Positions 1 through 10,995 of a stretch of DNA of 64,000 nt are shown here, one piece after another. The notes under the pieces are model-generated. The model did not search any database. It saw only the letters and a program-made list of their open reading frames with translations, and was not told the DNA's origin. The stretch's first letter is position 1. Each line of letters starts with the position of its first letter. The translations under genes were made by a program, and so were the position numbers. Location of the stretch: positions 32,832,720-32,896,719 of the forward strand of contig JASWHV010000008.1 in NCBI GenBank assembly GCA_030760725.1. The letters are read 5' to 3'. The stretch is from Neostapfia colusana. Taxonomy: Eukaryota > Streptophyta > Magnoliopsida > Poales > Poaceae.

Positions 1-93
1 TTCCTAGATTGGGTGTCATATTCCAAACTGACAATGCAATTAAATTCTAACTACACATCCTATTATAGGATCAAAGTGGTCAAGGACACTTGC

Positions 94-162
94 CTTCTTC
101 CTGCTGCTCCGGGAATGGAAAGTGTTGATCTTGAAACGTGAGAACCTGCTCTGGGGCTGGTT
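94..162 (-). other. Exon-like block in F LTR (69 nt)
   Basis: On the minus strand a pyrimidine-rich stretch ending TAG precedes the block. The block is open and acidic or glutamine-rich in the frame that starts Glu-Pro-Ala-Pro-Glu-Gln, and ends AAG directly before GCAAGTG, a strong GC-type 5' splice site. Its length is a multiple of three and both boundaries are phase 1, as in the D and E2 LTRs. Splicing is inferred and not shown. Confidence 0.4.
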
Positions 163-626
163 CTACTCATGCCAACACACATAGCAAAAGAAGACAACAT
201 TCCATAAGCAACAGTCCACACATACATACACATTGAAATCATACACATAGCTAAGTTTGGTGTTTACCCTAGCTATGTTGATTCTATGCACACATGCACT
301 TTTAAACATACATTGTACTTCTACTATTTGTTATTCAGATTTCTATGTGCACCATATATATGAATTTCCAATTGAAACAAATTCTCTATATTAGATAATA
401 CACTTCTTAGCCACAAAATTTGCATGAAAGATAATTTGCTACTCCAAATATGTTTTCAGGTCTTCTACAAAATCTAAATTTGAAGTTTTGGATTTGGGGA
501 CCTCACTTGACATTTTCTAATTAGGTATGCCTATTTTCCTATATTTTCAGATTTATTTTCCATACCTAAAAGTAATCTTTAATACTAAAATAGCACAATA
601 TATCACCTAAACAGAATATGTTATGA

Positions 627-631
627 TCTAA
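627..631. repeat. Target-site duplication TCTAA (left copy)
   Basis: TCTAA occurs directly before the LTR terminus TGACACG at 632, and again at 4687-4691 directly after the other terminus. It is a perfect 5-bp duplication proving that 632-4686 inserted as one unit. Confidence 0.95.
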
Positions 632-733
632 TGACACGACCCCACGGTCTTGTCGAGCCAGGATAACGCTGAGGGGTGCTGCGTTGCACAGCACCGGATA
701 ACACACATTAAAGGTACAAAGCCGAAGCAAAGT

Positions 734-739
734 TTTATT
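734..739 (-). terminator. Poly(A) signal AATAAA in solo LTR
   Basis: AATAAA on the minus strand about 40 nt before the terminal hairpin, at the same place as in the D and C LTRs. Confidence 0.5.
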
Positions 740-1140
740 ACATAAAGAGGTTTATGAACATTTTTACAACAAAATATGTTCAGTCAACACTCACGGGCCT
801 AGACTATGCATCAAGTTCATGTTCAGCCCGTGAACGTGTCCTTGCTAGCACACATGGACACTAACACGGCGGCGTGCACGACTCCCACTCGACGAGGTTC
901 CCCTCCTGGGGTTCCGTCTCCTCCTCGGGAGTCCCTTCCTCATAGAACCCAGCAAAAGCTTCAAACACAAGCAGTGAGCATGAAGGCTTAGCAAGACTGA
1001 CCCGTCTCTCCTAAACATGGAACTTCTACATGAGGGGTGATAGGTACATGAGGTAAAAATCATTTGCAAGAACTCGCCTAATTAGTGGGACCTTACTTTC
1101 AAGTTTTAGCAGCAGGTTGTGGAGAACCTTACGCTAAGGC

Positions 1141-1185
1141 ACATGAGCGAGCCGCAATCAAACAAGAAACGCATTTCTCTCATGT
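1141..1185 (-). other. R-region hairpin with conserved loop (solo LTR)
   Basis: Minus-strand copy of the hairpin described at 55246-55292. Arms ACATGAG and CTCATGT enclose the conserved loop core GCGTTTCTTGTTTGATTG, with a few extra bases beside the 3' arm. Confidence 0.55.
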
Positions 1186-2042
1186 ACTTTGCCCAAAGTT
1201 GAAAAGAACATTAGTTAGCTCTAAACTATAACAAATCATTAACAATCAAAGTCCATCTTTCAATCAACAACATTTTAACATGTAACTAGTCTGTTCTTTC
1301 TACGTCACGGTACAGTGAACAAGTGGTACTCACTGACCGCGAGGGACGGCGATTATAATCGATTTACACCTGCAGGGTTACCCGAATAACTCATCACGTA
1401 CGCCCGTACTCGATGTTGCCTACAGCAACCATCATGGACGCCGTACGCAACCACCTTTCACCCGTCAGCCAAATGTTGAACCGGTCCAATCATCCCGAGC
1501 AAGAGGTCTCTGCACGCGCATCTCAGTGCCGCCAACCAATTTACACCTCGAGCTCTCAACCCATCCTCTGAACGACCAGCTATGCCTCAACACCCAGCTA
1601 CCCGAGTTACATCGGTTTCCCGGTTCCCATATAGCCGGTAGGTCTTCGGTACTGTTCTAGCTTGTTCAACAGGCCCGCACACGGCTCGGTCCTCAATCGA
1701 CACAAACGGAGCTATAGCACACAGGCCCCAAAGTCCTGCTGCCCTTACTCTCCACTCGGTCTCATTTTTTCTTGCCATGTGTATCATGTGTTGTCTCTAC
1801 CCGAGTCGAGTGCCTCTAGCCTATGCTCGCGAGTAGTTCCAACTACTCGACTTGTACCGAATCCTACACTATCTTAGCATTGCAGTAGCTAACGGGGTTT
1901 TCAATCATAATCCCAACCCATGGCTTTCTTGGCTATGCATTTGAGTTTTCAAACAAGACTCTAGTGCAAGGAATAATGATACTCAAGTAAGTGCTCAAAA
2001 CAATAAAAAATTGTAAAAAGGTTAATGCAAACCGGAGCTTGC

Positions 2043-2123
2043 CTTGCTGCTCTTGGTCGTAGGCTAGCTGCTCCTCCGGAGTAACAAAGTCTAGGACTTC
2101 GGGTTCCTCCTCGACCTTAGCGA
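2043..2123 (-). other. Exon-like block in solo LTR (81 nt)
   Basis: Same block as 54313-54393 of element D. It is preceded by TAG, ends AAG before GCAAGC, is 81 nt long and open in phase 1. By eye it differs from the D copy at only 3 of 81 positions, two of them synonymous, whereas the surrounding LTR differs at about one base in ten. That contrast suggests past protein-level constraint. Confidence 0.45.
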
Positions 2124-4062
2124 CTACATGATATAAGAAGTACATGTATTAATTAAATGCATTTGAAGTGAGTTTTAAACTTGTGAACCTTCTAAGTCTC
2201 ACTAGACAGACTCAATGACTCTGAAATTTTATTGTGGCTTGGTTACCACCTAAACAGAGACTTGGTCAAGTTTTAGTTGCAGCAAAGCTCATTTGAGCTC
2301 CCAAAAAATAATTATGTCCTTGACCTTAATTAGAGCTCTTAGGGTATTCTAGGGGTTTTCATGGAGCAAGCCATAACTTTCTGAAAACTAGATTTTTAGA
2401 GGGTTCTAATGGAGTTGGTCTCACTTAATTTGAAGGTTCCTAGCTAAAGATATGAGCTAAACAATTTCAGGGAAAATTCTGAAAATGTTTCTGAACATTT
2501 CCTATTTTCTCTGGAACAGTTTCACTAATCACACTATTAGGTGGATCAAAAGTAGCTCAAATGGAACTGAAATTTTTAAGGTAGTTCAGGGATATTTTGG
2601 TGAACATCCCTGCAAAATTTCAGAATTTTCCTCCAAGGGATTCTCCAGTTAAAATTCCAAACATTTTAAATTTTGAGGAATTAATTCTGGAGAATTAAGG
2701 ATTTTCATGAAGTGAAACTTGAATTTCTGGAAAGTGATCAAAGAGCTGAATCAAACAAAATTTGGTTCACTCGATTTGGAGCTTCCTAGCCAAAGTTATG
2801 AGGATTTGAAGTTTGAATGAAATCTGAAAATCGGGGAAAAGTTTAAATCCGCCGGTGGGTCCACAGTACACGTGTCGGACACGGGATCGATGGCACACCG
2901 GGGTCTACGGGGTTTTTGCGTGCCAGCACACCAGATCCGAGATGCAGCCCGATCCCGATTTAAAATATGAGCCGCTGACAGCCGGGTCCCACCCCCTTCG
3001 TCTACCTCTCGTCGCCCGCGCTCTGCCGCCGCGATACCTCGCCGGAGAGCTCGCCGGCAGCCTCTGTGGTGCTTCAAACTTCATGATTCTGGCTGCCCCT
3101 GCCTACTTCCACTCGGGGAACATGATTCCGGGCTCAGTTCGTCATGAAAATGGCCGGTGCACGGTCAGCGACGAGCGGCAGCCTCGGGAGAACTTCGGCC
3201 GTGTCGGCCGACCTCCCTAGCACCCCACTCGATCGAGCAACCATTCGGGATGCATTAGTGGACCCTAGGAAAGGTCGACATGAGCTCCACGGAGCTCGGG
3301 AAGGGTCGTGTTGGGCTGTCACCGTGTGACCTAGGCCGGAAATCGGGATTCCTACTAAAACTCGAAGAACAGTGGTTTCCCTCCATGGTTCTTCATGGTT
3401 CCTGATCCTATGGACTCGTACGGGCTACTAGAAGTGATCCTCTCCATGAGAGGATGAGTGATGCAGTGTGTCTCATGAATTTCTCTGATCGGTGCAGACT
3501 CCATTTTTGCACACCGTCACGAAAACATGAAATTCCGGCCTGAGCAGTGTTTGTCACGCCGCCGGAGCTTGCGGGAATGAAAGAGGGGCTGAAGGCGAAC
3601 CTCTTTGCTGTTTACAGCTCGGTGAACGGTGGGCTGTGGTGGCCGGAAGGATGGTTCCCGCAGTGGCGGCTCGAGCTGAACCGGCAAAGGAAGGATCGCC
3701 GCGGTGGAGCTCGGGGAGGACTGCGCAGGGTCTGGAACCGGCGCGAGGGTGTCGAAGATGGCTTGACGCATCCGGTGCTGGTCTCAGATCGCCGGGAGGA
3801 TCACTGGATCGGCCGGGCGATGAGGAACCGAAAGTTCACTCGGGCGGCGAGGAGTTTCAGTCTGTTGGGCGAGAGCGCGTTGGGGTAGGGATGGGGAGCA
3901 CCGGCGACCGCTCGGACGCCTAGATAAGGGCCCCGGAAGTCGGTTCAGCTGCCGTGGGTGGCAAGCAGGTGGTGGCGCGGCGGCCTCCCCTCGGTGGCGC
4001 TCTCGGGAGAAGCTCGGGGACCTGAGCACTGAAAGTCCACTCGGTTAAATTTCCTCAGTGGC

Positions 4063-4078
4063 TGACATGTGGGTCCCA
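4063..4078 (-). promoter_or_regulatory. GGGACCCAC-ATGTCA box (solo LTR)
   Basis: Minus-strand TGGGACCCACATGTCA at the upstream edge of the GC-rich island. The same box sits at the same place in the LTRs of B, C and D. GGNCCCAC resembles the binding site of plant TCP transcription factors; a promoter role is inferred. Confidence 0.4.
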
Positions 4079-4691
4079 GTTTTCTTTTAACCTCTGAAAT
4101 TAACTCCAAATCACTGTTGTAAACAGTAGTCCTCACAAAGCCCATGGTGATTTGAATTATCTACCCTTGAGCCATTTGAATTGGTTATAATTAATATTGG
4201 GTTTGGTTTGAATAAATTTCAGCACATGTTCAGTTTGAAATTCAAACAAAGTTTGAATTTGCTCCATTTAGCTCATGTCAAGATCAACTCCAAATGGAGT
4301 GAAAATTGGTGTGTGAGCTCACAAAAGTGTGCTGAGTAAGAATATGCCTCCCACTTTTGAATTCATGGGATAAAAACAGTTTGAATCTGAATTTGAGTTC
4401 AAACTACCCTCTTTCTAGCTATACCCAAAAATGACCTCATAAAGGTTTTGAATTTGGGTGAAACTTGGCATGGACATTCCTAGCAATGTGTAGGAGTTTA
4501 AATATGTCCAGCCCCTAGATGATGCATGTGGGAAATACCACTTTTGCATTTTGTGAGTTTATTCTCTAATGAGCATGTTGATAATGGTTACTTGCTCTTC
4601 AAATGTGTTCATCAATTTTCTTCAAATGAGGTGTGTTGTGTGGTGATGAACACTTTAAACATGTGTCAAAAACTGAGGCCTTTACATCTAA

Positions 4692-6289
4692 AATGTCCAA
4701 TAAAATATCTTTTGACTTCGTCTCTGATGGGGATCAATTTAAATTTATTTTTACCCATTTTCAGAATTATTTTCTAGCCTAAAAATGAATTTCCAGCAAT
4801 AAAACAGCAACCTAAATTCATACAAAAATTTCTATTGTTCCAATTACCTAAACAGAACTTTTATACATTTTTCCTACCCCTTTTTGGTTACTTAAATTCA
4901 GTTTTCCACACATTTAAATTTGTTTTGTGCCTAAAGGGTATATTTCAGAGATAAATTATAAAACAGCAATCTTATTTAGTTTAAAAGTTTATATCCCATC
5001 TAAATTCAGACCTCAGATTGTTCTACCAATTTTCAACAGGGTTACAATACTTCAACTGAACTTATACCTATGTTTAAATTTAAATCCTATTCACATATTC
5101 AATTTCCTGAAATTAATAACCCTTAGGGGCTGATGTGCAAATTCACACTGCAGTGGGGCCCCATTTCTCATTGTCTAAATTTTCAGGGGTCTAAGTGTGC
5201 AAAACAGGGAGGTCTTCCTAATTCTTTCTAAGTCCAGGGGCTAAAACTGATTTTTAAATGAATTTACATGAATTTCTGAGGGTCCAGGGGCTAGATCAGA
5301 AGTTTCCGGGGCTAGCTCGTGTTTTCCGAGATCCCCAGGGGGTAGCGCGTAAGATTCTCGGCCTTTATAACGCGGGGATGATGTGGGCCGTTGGATTTAA
5401 AACGGAGGGCTGAGATTAGATCGTGAAGCGGTACGGGTTAAATCTATTCGGGACCGCACGATTTGAAACGGACGGGCCACAAGGGGCCACGTCGCCCTGG
5501 CTAGAGCCAGCCCGCGCGCGCGGCGGCGCTCGGCGGCGGGGGGCCGCGATCTCGCCGGCGCAGCCTCGGTTCTTGCCGCTATGCGTTAGAACTCGCATCT
5601 TTTTGCACGGATCAGCTGCGGAGGGGTAGGGGAAGCTCACCTAGGGATTTTCCTGCGCTCGGAGGCCCTGGAAGTCGGTCGGCGGTGTCGAAGTCCGGCA
5701 ATGGCACTCGGTGCTCGTCGGAGCGACTGTTAGAGCGCAAGAAACGTCGTTTCCTTCACCTGTAGGACCCCCCGGCGGCGGTGGGGCATGCTACGCGTGT
5801 TAGATGGGAAAGACCGGACAGGGATCGGAAGAAAATTGCCGAGGATGCCTCGGTTCTCACCGGAGCCGAAAACGCAGCGGTGAGGGGAAACCGACAGGGT
5901 TTTCTTGAGTTTAAAGGCACGAGGGGAGGCGGCGGGGTCGTTTTAGATGGTGCAGCACCTCTTGGCTGAAGATCTTGGCTCGTGGCGTGGAATTCGGACG
6001 AGGCAGCGGCAATTGGCGCGGGAGGATCGGTGGCGGTTGTGGGAGAAGCGGGAGGAAGGGATGACACACGGGCCCCGCGCGTCAGAGAGAGGGGGAGGGG
6101 GAAAACAGCCGTGGGCTGGTGGGCCGGCTGAGGTGGGTTTCGGCCCATTGGCTGTTTTTCTTTTTCTTTTTCTATTTCTTTTCTGTTTTGATTCAAATTT
6201 GAATTCTAGTTTGAGTTTAAATTTTTCTCCACATGCATTACGTCCAAAAATTTTGAATTCACATTCTTGACACATTTTGGGGTGTTACA
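4692..6289 (-). mobile_element. Element F, proximal part of 3' LTR
   Basis: Read on the minus strand this begins TGTAACACCCC directly after a polypurine tract and the pol stop, so it is the start of the 3' LTR of F. It contains a pyrimidine-rich tract (about 6150-6190), a GC-rich island (about 6140-5340) with a strong 5' splice-site-like CTAG/GTGAGC at 5641-5636, and an AT-rich remainder. Open frames in the GC-rich island are short, Pro/Arg/Ser-rich and unlike any known family, so none is called as a gene. Confidence 0.85.
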
Positions 6290-6306
6290 ACTCTACCCCC
6301 TTAAAA
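6290..6306 (-). other. Polypurine tract of element F
   Basis: Minus-strand TTTTAAGGGGGTAGAG directly before the LTR start at 6289. This is the usual primer for plus-strand DNA synthesis. Confidence 0.8.
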
Positions 6307-6333
6307 GAAATCTCATCCTCGAGATTGGTGACT

Positions 6334-7317
6334 CTAGGGAAACAGATCCGGAAACTGTGCCTTGAGCTCGTCTTCTTGCTCCCATGTGGGTTCTGCTTCC
6401 GAGTGGTGCTTCCACTGCACTTTGCACATTCAGATTCTTTTGTTCCTTGTGATGCGTTCCATGGTCTCCAGAATCTTGACCGGCTGTTTGGCATACGAAA
6501 GGTCTTCTCGGACGTCCACCTCATTCATGGATAGCATCTCTTCGGGTGTTCTTAAGCACTTCTTGAGTTGTGACACATGGAACACGTTGTGCACATCCGA
6601 GAGACGAGCCGGTAGTTCCAACTGATATGCCACTTCACCTTTCCTCTCCAGAATTTGAAAGGGTCCGATGTATTGAGGTGATAACTTCCCTTTCACCTTG
6701 AACCGACGAATCCCTCGGATAAGAGACACCTTGAGATAGACATAGTCCCCCACGTTGAAAATGAGATCTCTTCTCCGTACATCGGCATAGCTCTTTTGTC
6801 GGGTCTGGGCTATCCTCAAGTTGTTGCGGATTTCCCTCACTTTCGCCTCGGCTTCTTGTAGTACCTCGGGCCCAAACACTTTGCTTTCCCCAGTTTTGTT
6901 CCAAAACAATGGAGTTTTGCATTTCCTCCCATACAACGCCTCAAAGGGTGACATCTTCATACTAGCCTGATAACTGTTGTTGTAGGAGAACTCTGCATAG
7001 GGTAAGTTCTTATCCCAACTCCTAGTGTTCTTGAGTGCACAAGCTCTCAGCATCTCCTCAAGGATCTGATTGGTTCTTTCAGTCTGCCCGTCGGTCTTTG
7101 GATAGTACGCAGAACTGAAATTCAAATGAGTCCCCATGGTTTCATGTAACTTCTGCCAGAACCTTGAGGTGAACTGTGTCCCTCGATCTGACACTATCTT
7201 CTTTGGCACTCCATGAAAACACACGATTCTTGACATGTATAATTCTGCCAATTTGGATCCGCTGTAGCTTTCTTTCACGGGGATGAAATGAGCTACCTTA
7301 GTCATAGTTCTGGGCAT
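6334..7317 (-). pseudogene. Element F pol remnant: integrase core, C-terminus and chromodomain
   Basis: A Ty3/gypsy integrase fragment on the minus strand. It starts abruptly in the core near the LTKVAHFIPV region, so PR, RT, RNase H, the zinc-binding domain and the first catalytic aspartate are missing. The second catalytic Asp (VSDRG) and the Glu (QTERTNQ) are present. The C-terminal domain includes GEVAYQLELP and HNVFHVSQLKK, and a chromodomain-like tail (KVQWKHHSEAE..TWE) continues after one in-frame stop near 6428-6430 to the natural stop at 6334-6336. Wording such as FWNKTGESKVFGPEVLQEAE groups it with E1 rather than with A-D, which read NWCESGERV.FGVDLVNEA. The polypurine tract and LTR follow directly. 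The truncation at 7317 is a genomic breakpoint against the LTR of A. Confidence 0.9.
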
Positions 7318-8843
7318 GGAAATGCACAGTACTTCAGAATTAATTCTTTTTAGTAGTAATGCTTAAGGAATTATTTTGGAGGAACTACTCAAGTAAAAGG
7401 CCTAAATTTTGAATCAAAATACTTTCAGATGACCAGGAACTCACATGCAAATTTTCAGCTCAATTTGAGCTTTAGATCTCCCTGTCCTTATTCTCCATGC
7501 TTATGTATGTAAGAAAAACATAGGGAATTATGGGGGACACAATTTCCATCCACATTAGCTGCAATTTGGCAAGATAAGTCCCTGTGTAGTGTATGATTTC
7601 TTGTAAAAAATTCAAAGTCATTGGAGATAAGATCTTTAGTTATGTCCAAATCATTGCAGCTCATCTTATATGTTCATTAGGAAACTTAGTTAGTGTAGAA
7701 CTAAACCTCTAAGTCAGATTTAGTTTTCTTAATTTACTTGCACAACAGAGGCAACAAAGCCATTCTTGGCATTTCCACACAGCCTATGTTCTTAAGAAGT
7801 TCAAGTCTTTAAATTCTCTAAATTGCATTATAACAACTTATGCATATTCATGTCGATAGCGCTCACGACGAAGGACTTCGACGGAGTCATCCCTTGACGT
7901 GTGGATCAGTTGAGAAAATTTAGAAGGATCAAGGGATAGAAGAATCACTAACTGCTATTGTATACTACAACCCAGCAAAACAGGCAAGCTCCGGTTTGCA
8001 TTTAACAGCTGCTAAGTTTTTACCTTGTATTCACTCTTTTGGTTAGGATATGAATTGTGCATTAGGTCCAGATGTTTTGATACTCCTCTTGCATGATCAG
8101 AGAAACCTATGGAGTATTGGGTAGATGTATTTTCATCGTGTAGAACTGCCATGATTAAGTAGGGTTCGGTAGAAGTCGAGTGGTGAGATGCTACTCACAT
8201 GATCAGGAGAAAAAAGGGCATATGGGATTGGTTCAGAAAATTGTTAGCAAGTTGAAGTTGAGGCCGGGCAGGTTGTAGGAGCAACAGGACATAGGGGCCT
8301 GGGTGTGTTAGACCTGTCCATGTCGGTCAAGGAACGATCTGTATGTGGCCCTGTTGAGCAAGTTTGAGTTGTGTACTGGACTCATGCTGACTATATGGGA
8401 CCCAGCAAATCGATGTACCTCAGAAAGCTTACGTTGGGACTTTTCCGGTCGCCTCAGGCGAGAGGTCGGTGTGCAGTATGTGGGTAACGCTCTCATGACA
8501 TCTCATGTTGGTAGGTGCACCATGAGGGTGGCTACTGTACAGGACGATCGGATCGATTCAACGTAGGTGAAACAGGGAAAAGGCTGCCACGTACAACGTC
8601 AGTGATGGTTGCTGTAGGCAACGTCAAGTACGGGCGTATGTGTCATGTAGTTGGGGTGTTTTTTATTTGAATCACCGTCGCTCACGGTAGTGAGCATACT
8701 TTTTTTAACAGTCGTGACGTAGTAAGAACTTACATTTGAGATAAGAACTAATCACTATGGTTTGAAGTTGATACTAGTATTGTGCTGTCACCTTGTATGC
8801 ATAGATCAGAGCAAACTTGATTCATTTCAACCATGAGCAATTT

Positions 8844-8889
8844 ACACCGGGAGGAAGCGTTTCTTGTTTGATTGTGGACTCCCGATGTG
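8844..8889 (+). other. R-region hairpin with conserved loop (A 5' LTR)
   Basis: Left arm ACACCGGGAG pairs with right arm CTCCCGATGT with one mismatch, around the loop core GCGTTTCTTGTTTGATTG. The arm sequence differs from those of B and D but still pairs. Confidence 0.6.
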
Positions 8890-9354
8890 ATGGCCCAAGC
8901 TTACTCTTAATTTGCTGCTAATAAAACTTGAAAGTAAGGATTCACATTTAGGCGAGTTTATTATGCAATTTGCTACTCTATTTTATGTCTTAACCTTCAT
9001 GTAGAGTTTCATGACTAGGTGTGACGGTTAAGTCTTGCTGAGCTTTATGCTCACGGATACTATACTAGTTGTTTTGCAGGTATAACTTTATGCTTATGAG
9101 TATGGTTGCCAATGAGACTCGGAAACCTCCGAGTGGTTACTCGTGAGCATTCTTGCTGCTGCAGTTTTGTTATTTGTGTTGCTAGTAAGGAACGTCCGCG
9201 GGATGGATTGTTTGTTTGATGCTAAGCTAGAAAAGAGTCGAGAAAGTTGTAGTCTTCCGATGTATATTTTTTTGAGATAAGTATTTGTAAATTAACTCTT
9301 TGTACACTTACGCAAATGTTATATGTAATATGTTTGTCCTTTACCCGTATGTTG

Positions 9355-9384
9355 TTGGGTGCCGCATCGCACGACACCACCCAA
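9355..9384 (+). other. Terminal LTR hairpin (A 5' LTR)
   Basis: TTGGGTGCCG..ACCACCCAA can fold as a stem about 60 bp before the LTR end. Equivalent hairpins occur at 19527-19556, 31815-31844, 42215-42244, 49328-49357 and 55736-55756. Confidence 0.5.
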
Positions 9385-9446
9385 TGAGATTCCCGGGCGA
9401 GTGTGAATGGACCTGTGACCCGGGTTACAGGCGTGCCCCGGCAGCG

Positions 9447-9458
9447 TGGTATCAGAGC
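9447..9458 (+). other. Element A primer-binding site (tRNA-iMet)
   Basis: TGGTATCAGAGC lies 3 nt after the LTR end. It matches exactly the complement of the 3' end of plant initiator tRNA-Met, the usual primer for minus-strand synthesis in plant gypsy elements. Confidence 0.95.
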
Positions 9459-10995
9459 CGCGTTGGTAATAGCACACGGATTGAGGATCATATTACGATA
9501 AAAACTTAGGATACGGTGAGAAAACGGTACAAGGCCCACATAAGGGCTATTATATTAGCATATTATGAAGGTGGCAACCTAACTTATTTGTCTATGTCGG
9601 AAAATCATGCATGTCGAGACTTTTCATGTCTTGGGGGTGCATGTAAGCGCTGTCCACCAGTACGCACAAGCTGAAGGGTGGAGCCCCACGGGTGGCAGGT
9701 AACCCGGCCAGCTTTAGTATCCTCTACGACTCTTCATGTCGTTTGGGGTATTCGAGCAACGCCATTCCCTGGCGTGCTATGGGCAAGTATGGGAGACCCC
9801 GTCACATGGTTAGTAACGTGAACACATAGCTCAAGGCATGTTTGGCTTGAGAACAAACGTGCGAGTGATGACAGACAGGTGTATGAAACTGTATTGCGAC
9901 CGGGTTTGGTGTACAGCCGAACTTGATGATTGTGTGAATTTATGCAGGTACTAACCACGAAAACCATAGTCCGAGTAGAACAAGTTTGTGAGTGACCGTC
10001 TTAGTGTCACCTACGGATATGTATATGCCGGTGTAAGCCGGTTATGATTTTCTTTTGTGAGGCAACGTAGTACCGTCATATGTCTTACGGTGCATCGCCA
10101 CCGTACTACACTTGATAACTTTTTTCCTATTAAGAAATCATTCATGACTAACTTTGAACTAAAAATGGAAGTTGTAAAAACACATATTAGTTACTGAGCT
10201 CTTCATTTGAACTAAACGTCAAAGGAGAGAATTGCTAGGCTTCATTTGATCTAAAAACAGAGTGCTCTGTTCTGGCAGAAATTTTTGCTGGAACATAACA
10301 GAGCATAACTCTGAGTATCTTGACCCAATGGATGTGTATGATACAGTTATGGAAAGTTTTTTAAGTTCTCTACAACTTTAATCCAGACCTCCAGAGCAAA
10401 ATCACACGCCAAATTGGTTGAATATCCAGTTGAATGCAAACTGTCCAGAAACAGGGCAGATGCAAACCTTTCTGGATGTTTCTGTATATTAGCCATAACT
10501 TTCTGTAAAAAAATCCCAAAGGGTCTTATAATACACTGTTAGAAAGGTTATGAAATTTTCAACGATTTTTTATTTCATATTTTGTTCAGAATTGTAATAT
10601 ATTTTTATGTACAACTATGATAAAAACAGCCACATACAGAGGAGATGCTGGCAAATTTTATCCAGAAATTCTGTCAACTTTGAGCAATCATAACTTTTAA
10701 TCCAAAGATGATCCAGAGGCATATAAATACTCGGTTGGAAAGATACTGAAGTTAACTTTAACTTTGGTATTCAACTTGAGTTATGAAAATGCCTGTAACC
10801 GTATTAAAATCTGTGTTAAGTACAGAAAGGTCTGTTCTGTACAGTAAATAGGACTGATTATGCCTACTTTAGGAAGATGTGTAAACATGAATTTTTATTA
10901 TGCTTTAATAAAGATTTAGCATGTTCATGTTCTACATAGTTTCACATACTGATGAGATCAAGTTTTGACACCCCTCAAAATTATCTTTTTGCAGT
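9459..10995 (+). other. Element A 5' leader (untranslated)
   Basis: About 1.5 kb between PBS and gag with no conserved ORF. The part at about 9550-10015 (including GGGTGGAGCCCCACGGGTGG) is closely similar to 32050-32490 in B and 55910-56350 in D. This is far better conserved than the neighbouring LTRs and suggests a structured packaging or translation signal. The second half (about 10250-10990) is AT-rich and more loosely similar to B and D. It ends TTTTTGCAG directly before the gag ATG, which looks like a 3' splice site. Confidence 0.7.

Larger units (their letters stand above)
1..631 (-). mobile_element. Element F, distal part of 3' LTR
   Basis: AT-rich LTR sequence read on the minus strand. 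It continues the LTR that starts at 6289 and is interrupted by the solo LTR at 632-4686; the two parts are joined by the TCTAA duplication. It runs off the left edge, so the LTR end, PBS and full length are not visible. It shares with the E1/E2 LTRs a short block around 75-105 (minus-strand AAGGCAAGTG followed by TCCTTGACCA) although the rest has diverged, so F is a related but separate family. No gene is seen apart from the exon-like block at 94-162. Confidence 0.8.
632..4686 (-). mobile_element. Solo LTR of the D family
   Basis: A 4055-bp LTR with TG..CA ends and no internal region, flanked by perfect TCTAA duplications, so it is a solo LTR formed by unequal recombination between the two LTRs of a former element. 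Read on the minus strand it aligns with the 5' LTR of element D (51718-55799) along its whole length, at roughly 90 percent identity by eye. Recognisable parts on the minus strand are the GGGACCCACATGTCA box (4063-4078), a GC-rich island (about 4040-2860), the exon-like block (2123-2043), the R-region hairpin (1185-1141), an AATAAA signal (739-734) and the terminal hairpin (about 695-675). The Pro/Arg-rich open frames in the GC-rich island are not supported as genes. Confidence 0.95.
7318..9443 (+). mobile_element. Element A 5' LTR, left-truncated
   Basis: Only the last 2.1 kb of the LTR remains. From about 7625 it aligns with 17810-19614 of the 3' LTR. The stretch 7318-7620 has no counterpart there but resembles 40360-40510 in the LTR of B, so the 3' LTR has lost an internal piece. 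It holds the conserved block GGCAAGCTCCGGTTTGCATT (7983-8002), the R-region hairpin (8844-8889) and the terminal hairpin (9355-9384). It ends CCCCGGCA at 9443. The exon-like region before 7983 carries in-frame stops in this family. Confidence 0.85.

Noticed and set aside
4526..5133. ORFs 4526-4777 and 4927-5133
   Set aside because: They fall across the solo LTR border or in AT-rich LTR sequence, with hydrophobic low-complexity readings and no support.
6148..6186. TTTTTC-type pyrimidine microsatellite
   Set aside because: Short, imperfect, and an ordinary pyrimidine tract near an LTR start.
7318..9443. A second solo LTR
   Set aside because: It is followed by a PBS, leader, gag and pol, and its other end is matched by the LTR at 15803-19614, so it is the 5' LTR of A.
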